Shown here: positions 6,495 to 9,792 of the stretch, piece after piece
Layout of the letters: each line of letters opens with the position of its first letter
Position numbering within the stretch: the first letter of the stretch is position 1
Assembly: GCA_018399395.1 (NCBI GenBank)
Contig: JAGYOI010000030.1
Span: forward strand, 1-9,792
Length of the DNA stretch: 9,792 nucleotides
DNA from: Prolixibacteraceae bacterium
GTDB taxonomy: Bacteria > Bacteroidota > Bacteroidia > Bacteroidales > Prolixibacteraceae
Direction: 5' to 3'
Translations under genes and position numbers: made by a program
The notes under the pieces: model-generated
Told to the model about the DNA's origin: nothing
The model's input: the letters and a program-made list of their open reading frames with translations, nothing else
The model's database searches: none

Positions 6495-7106
6495 ATGAAA
6501 CGATTTTGCATCATTTTCACTGTTTTATTATTGACCATGAGTTCGCGAGGTGAATCTCCATTTAATATAGGTGTTAAATACGGGGTAAATACATCTACAA
6601 TGGTTACAAATTTTGAAAGCATTATCGAGTATCCGGTTAACGAAGAAGACATCAGCGGTTATCATGTTGGGGCTTTTGGGAGGCTTAATATTGGCCGGGT
6701 TTATGTTCAGCCTGAAATTTATTTTAATAAGAAAGGTGGAGATATTTTACCCATATCAATTGAAAATTCAATGTATCCATCTTTTTCCTTCGATTATGAA
6801 ACACTAGATGTCCCTTTACTTCTTGGTATAAAATTGGTTAACAGGAATTTGTTGAAACTACGCCTGAATGCCGGTCCTGTTTTTTCTTTTGTTACAGCCA
6901 ACAACTTTTATTCCGAAGTTTCTGATTTCAACATCAATAGTTTTTCTTCAAATTATATGGCCGTTCAATTTGGTGCGGGTGTCGATGTTTGGTTTCTGAC
7001 TTTAGATGCCCGTGTAGAACAAAGTGCCAACATTATTGAAGATTCTAGTTCATATGAAGCAAAAAACAGGATGTACTTCCTTTCTCTTGGAATTAAATTG
7101 TTTTAA
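6495..7106 (+). CDS. PorT-type outer-membrane beta-barrel protein
   Basis: A 203-residue exported protein. The N-terminus MKRFCIIFTVLLLTMSS is a signal peptide (Lys-Arg, then a hydrophobic core) with cleavage probably around residues 17-21; Cys5 is not in a lipobox. The mature part alternates polar and hydrophobic residues in strands. It shows the pattern of the OMP_b-brl_2/PorT-like family: NIGVKYGVNTST near the start, GYHVGAFGRL, VYVQPEIYFNKKG, LDVPLLLGIKL, LNAGPVFSF, and a last strand YFLSLGIKLF ending in Phe, the usual C-terminal residue of outer-membrane barrels. Eight strands would fit the length. The function is unknown; family members are abundant, mostly uncharacterised Bacteroidota surface proteins, and PorT itself belongs to type IX secretion. 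It has its own promoter. Nothing here shows that it is PorT. Confidence 0.88.
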   Translation: MKRFCIIFTVLLLTMSSRGESPFNIGVKYGVNTSTMVTNFESIIEYPVNEEDISGYHVGAFGRLNIGRVYVQPEIYFNKKGGDILPISIENSMYPSFSFDYETLDVPLLLGIKLVNRNLLKLRLNAGPVFSFVTANNFYSEVSDFNINSFSSNYMAVQFGAGVDVWFLTLDARVEQSANIIEDSSSYEAKNRMYFLSLGIKLF

Positions 7107-7236
7107 TACAGTATAATACAACTCTTTTTATCTCTTCGTAAATATCACATTTTTTTGGTTTGTTAATTAATTGTTGTATTGCTCGTGTGTAATGTCTGAT
7201 AAAATAGCAAACGGCTGGAATAGCTGCAAAATACCG
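7107..7236. other. intergenic region between the beta-barrel gene and typA
   Basis: No gene is seen. TAATACA occurs twice exactly 10 bases apart (7104-7110 and 7114-7120). An inverted pair AATACAAC (7115-7122) and GTTGTATT (7173-7180) is separated by 50 bases. A T-rich run (7150-7157) has no good hairpin in front of it, so no intrinsic terminator is called for the upstream gene. Confidence 0.3.
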
Positions 7237-7244
7237 TACTTTTG
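7237..7244 (+). promoter_or_regulatory. -7 element of the typA promoter
   Basis: TACTTTTG is an exact TAnnTTTG match 26 bases before the typA ATG, placing the transcription start near 7249. No clear -33 TTTG lies at the usual distance, so the promoter may need an activator or simply have a weak upstream box. Confidence 0.5.
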
Positions 7245-7270
7245 CGCGACTTTTAAAAACATTATAAAAC

Positions 7271-9064
7271 ATGTCGATCAGAAATATTGCAATTATTGCC
7301 CACGTTGACCATGGAAAGACTACCCTTGTTGACAAAATGTTGCTAGCCGGAAAACTTTTTAAGGATCATGAAAGACCAGGGGACTTAATAATGGATAGTA
7401 ACGACCTGGAGAAAGAGCGTGGCATTACGATTCTTTCAAAAAACGTATCGGTAATATATAATGACACAAAAATAAACATCATTGATACTCCCGGACACGC
7501 TGATTTTGGCGGAGAGGTTGAGCGTGTGCTAAACATGGCCGATGGCGTTTTGCTATTGGTAGATGCATTTGAAGGCCCCATGCCTCAAACAAGGTTCGTG
7601 CTTCAAAAAGCAATAAACCTTGGGTTGAAGCCAATTGTTGTTATCAACAAAGTTGATAAGCCCAACTGCAGGCCTGAAGAAGTTCAGGAAATGGTTTTTG
7701 ATTTGATGTTTAATCTCGAAGCCGATGAAAATCAGCTTGATTTCCCTACGATTTTCGGTTCAGCAAAAGAAGGATGGATGTCGGAAAGCTGGAATGAAAA
7801 GAACGACAACATTATCCCCCTGCTTGATTCTGTTATTGAACACATTCCTGAGCCAAATGTTGAGAAAGGCTCAACTCAAATGCTCATTACTTCTATCGAC
7901 TTTTCTCCTTATGTAGGACGAATAGCAGTTGGCCGGCTACAAAGAGGAAACCTTACAGAAGGGCAACTAGTAAGCCTGTGTCATCGCGATGGATCAATTA
8001 AGCGGACTAAAATTAAAGAATTAAACGTTTTTACTGGATTGGGGCGTACAAAAGTATCGAAGGTTGAAGCCGGAGATATTTGTGCGTTGATTGGCATTGA
8101 GGGGTTTGAAATTGGCGATACCATTGCCGATATTGAAAAACCCGAGCCCCTACCCCCGATTGCAATTGACGAGCCTACAATGAGCATGCTATTTACCATC
8201 AATAACTCTCCGTTTTTCGGTAAAGATGGTAAATATGTAACATCGCGACATATTTACGACCGCCTACAAAAAGAACTTGAACGAAACCTGGCATTGCGGG
8301 TTGAAGATACCAACAGTGCCGATTCGTGGAATGTGTTTGGACGCGGCGTTCTTCATTTATCTGTTTTGATTGAAACGATGCGGCGTGAAGGATTTGAACT
8401 ACAAGTAGGACAACCACAAGTTATTATAAAGAATATAGATGGCGTGAAAAGTGAACCGGTAGAAGAACTAACAATTGATGTTCTCGAAGATTATTCTGGA
8501 AAGGTAATCGAACTGGTGACCCGCCGTAAAGGTGAATTATTAACAATGGAGCGCAAAGGCGAACGAACGGTACTCGAATTTACTATTCCATCACGGGGTA
8601 TTATCGGGCTTCGTAACAACGTTTTAACAGCTACAGCAGGTGAGGCAATTATCGCTCATCGTTTTATCGAATTTCAGCCTTACAAAGGGCCAATTGAAAA
8701 AAGAAACAACGGATCATTGGTATGTCTCGATACCGGAACAGCAATAGCTTATGCATTAGATAAACTGCAAGACCGTGGTAAGTTTTTTGTAAAACCCGGC
8801 GATGAAGTGTATGAGGGCGAAGTTATAGGCGAAAGCACACGGGAGGATGACCTGACAATTAATATAACCAAAACAAAAAAGCTAACCAACATGCGGGCTT
8901 CAGGTTCCGATGACAAATCCAAACTTGCCCCTCCGGTGATTTTTAGCCTTGAAGAAGCCCTGGAATATATCCAGAGTGATGAATATGTTGAAATAACACC
9001 TAAAAACATACGTCTTAGAAAGATTTTCCTGAAAGAACACGAGCGTAAAAAAACCAACAAATAA
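7271..9064 (+). CDS. typA: ribosome-associated translational GTPase TypA/BipA
   Basis: A 597-residue protein, the normal length for TypA/BipA. The N-terminal GTPase domain has all motifs: G1 AHVDHGKT (10-17), G2 RGITI (50-54), G3 DTPGH (72-76), G4 NKVD (126-129) and G5 GSA (163-165). An EF-Tu-like beta-barrel domain follows (about 203-292), then two EF-G-like alpha/beta domains (about 302-480) with FGRGVLHLSVLIETMRREG and PSRGIIGLRNN. The TypA-specific C-terminal domain is last, with KKLTNMRASGSDD (536-548). TypA binds 70S ribosomes at the EF-G site in a GTP-dependent way and aids 50S assembly and growth under cold or other stress. ATG 7271 starts directly at the G domain. It is transcribed alone from its own promoter and ends before a bidirectional hairpin. 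No unusual residues were seen in the motifs. Confidence 0.98.
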   Translation: MSIRNIAIIAHVDHGKTTLVDKMLLAGKLFKDHERPGDLIMDSNDLEKERGITILSKNVSVIYNDTKINIIDTPGHADFGGEVERVLNMADGVLLLVDAFEGPMPQTRFVLQKAINLGLKPIVVINKVDKPNCRPEEVQEMVFDLMFNLEADENQLDFPTIFGSAKEGWMSESWNEKNDNIIPLLDSVIEHIPEPNVEKGSTQMLITSIDFSPYVGRIAVGRLQRGNLTEGQLVSLCHRDGSIKRTKIKELNVFTGLGRTKVSKVEAGDICALIGIEGFEIGDTIADIEKPEPLPPIAIDEPTMSMLFTINNSPFFGKDGKYVTSRHIYDRLQKELERNLALRVEDTNSADSWNVFGRGVLHLSVLIETMRREGFELQVGQPQVIIKNIDGVKSEPVEELTIDVLEDYSGKVIELVTRRKGELLTMERKGERTVLEFTIPSRGIIGLRNNVLTATAGEAIIAHRFIEFQPYKGPIEKRNNGSLVCLDTGTAIAYALDKLQDRGKFFVKPGDEVYEGEVIGESTREDDLTINITKTKKLTNMRASGSDDKSKLAPPVIFSLEEALEYIQSDEYVEITPKNIRLRKIFLKEHERKKTNK

Positions 9065-9132
9065 TTCCACTGCAATAGATCGTGAGATTTTAGGCGTAAG
9101 ACGATAGACTAGTCACTTTTGATCGACAAAAT

Positions 9133-9184
9133 AATATTGGTCCTATCATTAGCAGGCATTATGGCAAATGATATGACCAATATT
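9133..9184. terminator. long hairpin, probable bidirectional terminator between typA and the DUF2721 gene
   Basis: AATATTGGTC-C-TATCATT (9133-9150) pairs with AATGATA-T-GACCAATATT (9167-9184): 17 pairs and one mismatch in 18 positions, with a 16-base loop. On the plus strand it is followed by TTTTTATAACTTTTTTT, a good U-rich tail for typA. On the minus strand it is followed by ATTATTTTG, a weaker tail for the DUF2721 gene, whose stop codon lies 1 base from the stem. The stem is longer and more AT-rich than most intrinsic terminators. Confidence 0.75.
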
Positions 9185-9185
9185 T

Positions 9186-9584
9186 TTATAACTTTTTTTC
9201 CATATCGGTGAGATGTAAATCAAGGGCACGAACTGAAATTTGAATTTCCCATGCCGATATCGCAAGCGAAACAATTAAAGAAAGTAGCCCTACTCCAAAA
9301 GTCCATGCTCCCGACATCCTCAAATCAACATAAATCAAAAACATTGACACCACACATAAAAAAAGGCTTAATACCCCCAATAATTGCATGGCACGGGTCA
9401 GGTACATTCTTTTACGAAGGTTTTTTATTTGAGCCAACAATATACTGTCTGGATTTTCTTTAAACCGTTCATACAAATTACGTACAACCTGTGCATAGCC
9501 CAGGAATCGATTGGTATAAGCCAGCAATATTAATGATACGGCCGAAAAAAGTAATGCCGGTGTTGTTAAAGTTAATTTATCCAT
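9186..9584 (-). CDS. DUF2721 family small integral membrane protein
   Basis: A 132-residue protein with three likely membrane helices, at about residues 8-32, 63-86 and 93-113. The opening TPALLFSAVSLILLAYTNRF (residues 8-27) is the hallmark of the DUF2721 family. A charged, arginine-rich loop (about 35-62, with ERFKENPD and KNLRKRMYLTR) lies between helices 1 and 2, and the tail DLHLTDMEKKL is amphipathic. The family occurs widely in bacteria with no established function, so I give none. ATG 9584 is the natural start, as the family motif begins within ten residues. It is convergent with typA, sharing the hairpin at 9133-9184, and divergent from pyruvate kinase. No TAnnTTTG promoter was found upstream on the minus strand. 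Confidence 0.85.
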   Translation of the reverse strand: MDKLTLTTPALLFSAVSLILLAYTNRFLGYAQVVRNLYERFKENPDSILLAQIKNLRKRMYLTRAMQLLGVLSLFLCVVSMFLIYVDLRMSGAWTFGVGLLSLIVSLAISAWEIQISVRALDLHLTDMEKKL

Positions 9585-9650
9585 ATTTATATTTTTAGTA
9601 GAAATTTAACAATTTTACGATTTATTAGTTTAATATGTGTGGCTTTAATA

Positions 9651-9686
9651 ATCATAAGTTAATGATAAAAATCATTTATCAATGAT
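9651..9686. promoter_or_regulatory. tandem dyad array upstream of pyruvate kinase (CRP/FNR-like core)
   Basis: ATCAT-N6-ATGAT occurs at 9651-9666 and again at 9671-9686, exactly 20 bp apart. The middle two half-sites give AATGAT-AAAA-ATCATT (9661-9676), whose core TGAT-N4-ATCA has the geometry of a CRP/FNR-family site. Its centre lies about 40 bp before the predicted start, where class II activators bind. The promoter lacks a good -33 box. The binding protein is unknown. Confidence 0.5.
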
Positions 9687-9695
9687 TGAAAAATA

Positions 9696-9703
9696 TATTT
9701 TTG
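9696..9703 (+). promoter_or_regulatory. -7 element of the pyruvate kinase promoter
   Basis: TATTTTTG matches TAnnTTTG. The predicted start near 9708 leaves a leader of about 37 bases before the ATG at 9745. The best upstream box is only TTTA at 9675-9678 (17 bases away), inside the dyad array. Confidence 0.55.
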
Positions 9704-9744
9704 CACGCTTGTTTAATAATCTACATTAATAATTACCTATAAAA

Positions 9745-9792
9745 ATGAAAAAAACAAAAATTGTAGCTACTATTTCTGATGAAAGATGTGAT
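9745..9792 (+). CDS. pyk: pyruvate kinase, N-terminal fragment (3' end outside window)
   Basis: Only 16 codons are visible, reading MKKTKIVATISDERCD. The KTKIVATIS segment is the conserved first beta strand of pyruvate kinase (usually TKIVATIGP), and the SDxRCD continuation is the version seen in Bacteroidota enzymes. Pyruvate kinase makes pyruvate and ATP from phosphoenolpyruvate and ADP in the last step of glycolysis, in the cytoplasm. The catalytic residues lie outside the window. The ATG follows an A-rich leader (TATAAAA) typical of this phylum. A promoter -7 element and a repeated dyad lie upstream, suggesting regulated transcription. The call rests on a short match but a characteristic one. 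Confidence 0.85.
   Translation, partial: MKKTKIVATISDERCD

Noticed and set aside
6356..6652. Reading frame of 98 codons on the minus strand over the sigma terminator and beta-barrel start
   Set aside because: It runs antisense through a terminator, a promoter and a signal-peptide region, and shows no protein-like features.
1..9792. Mobile element, CRISPR array, tRNA or defence system
   Set aside because: No transposase, integrase, regularly spaced repeat array, cloverleaf or nuclease-type gene was found; all large reading frames belong to common housekeeping or envelope families.

Overview
The window is AT-rich chromosomal DNA from a member of the Bacteroidota, most likely a Bacteroidales or Marinilabiliales relative. 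Four things point there. Several promoters carry the phylum-specific -7 element TAnnTTTG. Genes mostly lack Shine-Dalgarno sites and start behind A-rich leaders. There is a PorT-type outer-membrane beta-barrel protein, and the truncated 3' gene has the N-terminus of a Bacteroidota pyruvate kinase. The content is mainly housekeeping. I see no tRNA, rRNA, CRISPR array, phage gene or insertion sequence.

Layout. At 1-965 (+) is the 3' part of an ABC-F ATPase. It meets, tail to tail with no gap, a block of four genes on the minus strand. In transcription order these are a DEAD-box RNA helicase with a DbpA-type RNA-binding domain (3724-5418), a GT2 glycosyltransferase (2816-3703), a class I SAM methyltransferase (2089-2733, GTG start) and a GT4 glycosyltransferase (966-2057). 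The last three look like a small surface-glycan cassette. The methyltransferase and GT4 pair has a well-formed promoter of its own (TTTG-N22-TATATTTG) just after the GT2 stop codon. A 456-bp gap follows (5419-5874), holding the divergent promoters of the helicase and of an ECF-type sigma factor. The sigma factor (5875-6378, +) ends in a clear intrinsic terminator. After it come a small outer-membrane beta-barrel gene with its own promoter (6495-7106) and the ribosome-associated GTPase TypA/BipA (7271-9064). TypA and a minus-strand DUF2721 membrane protein (9186-9584) converge on a long hairpin. The window ends with the first 16 codons of pyruvate kinase (from 9745).

How the genes relate. Three encode translation or RNA-handling factors (ABC-F, DEAD-box helicase, TypA), often linked to ribosome assembly, cold or stress. 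Three would build or decorate a surface glycan, and one encodes an outer-membrane protein. No complete new multi-gene system is evident. The less ordinary signals are regulatory. Upstream of pyruvate kinase a 16-bp dyad (ATCAT-N6-ATGAT) occurs twice at a 20-bp period; its inner part reads TGAT-N4-ATCA, the core of a CRP/FNR-family site, at about -40. A perfect 10-bp inverted repeat also replaces the missing -33 element of the ECF sigma-factor promoter.
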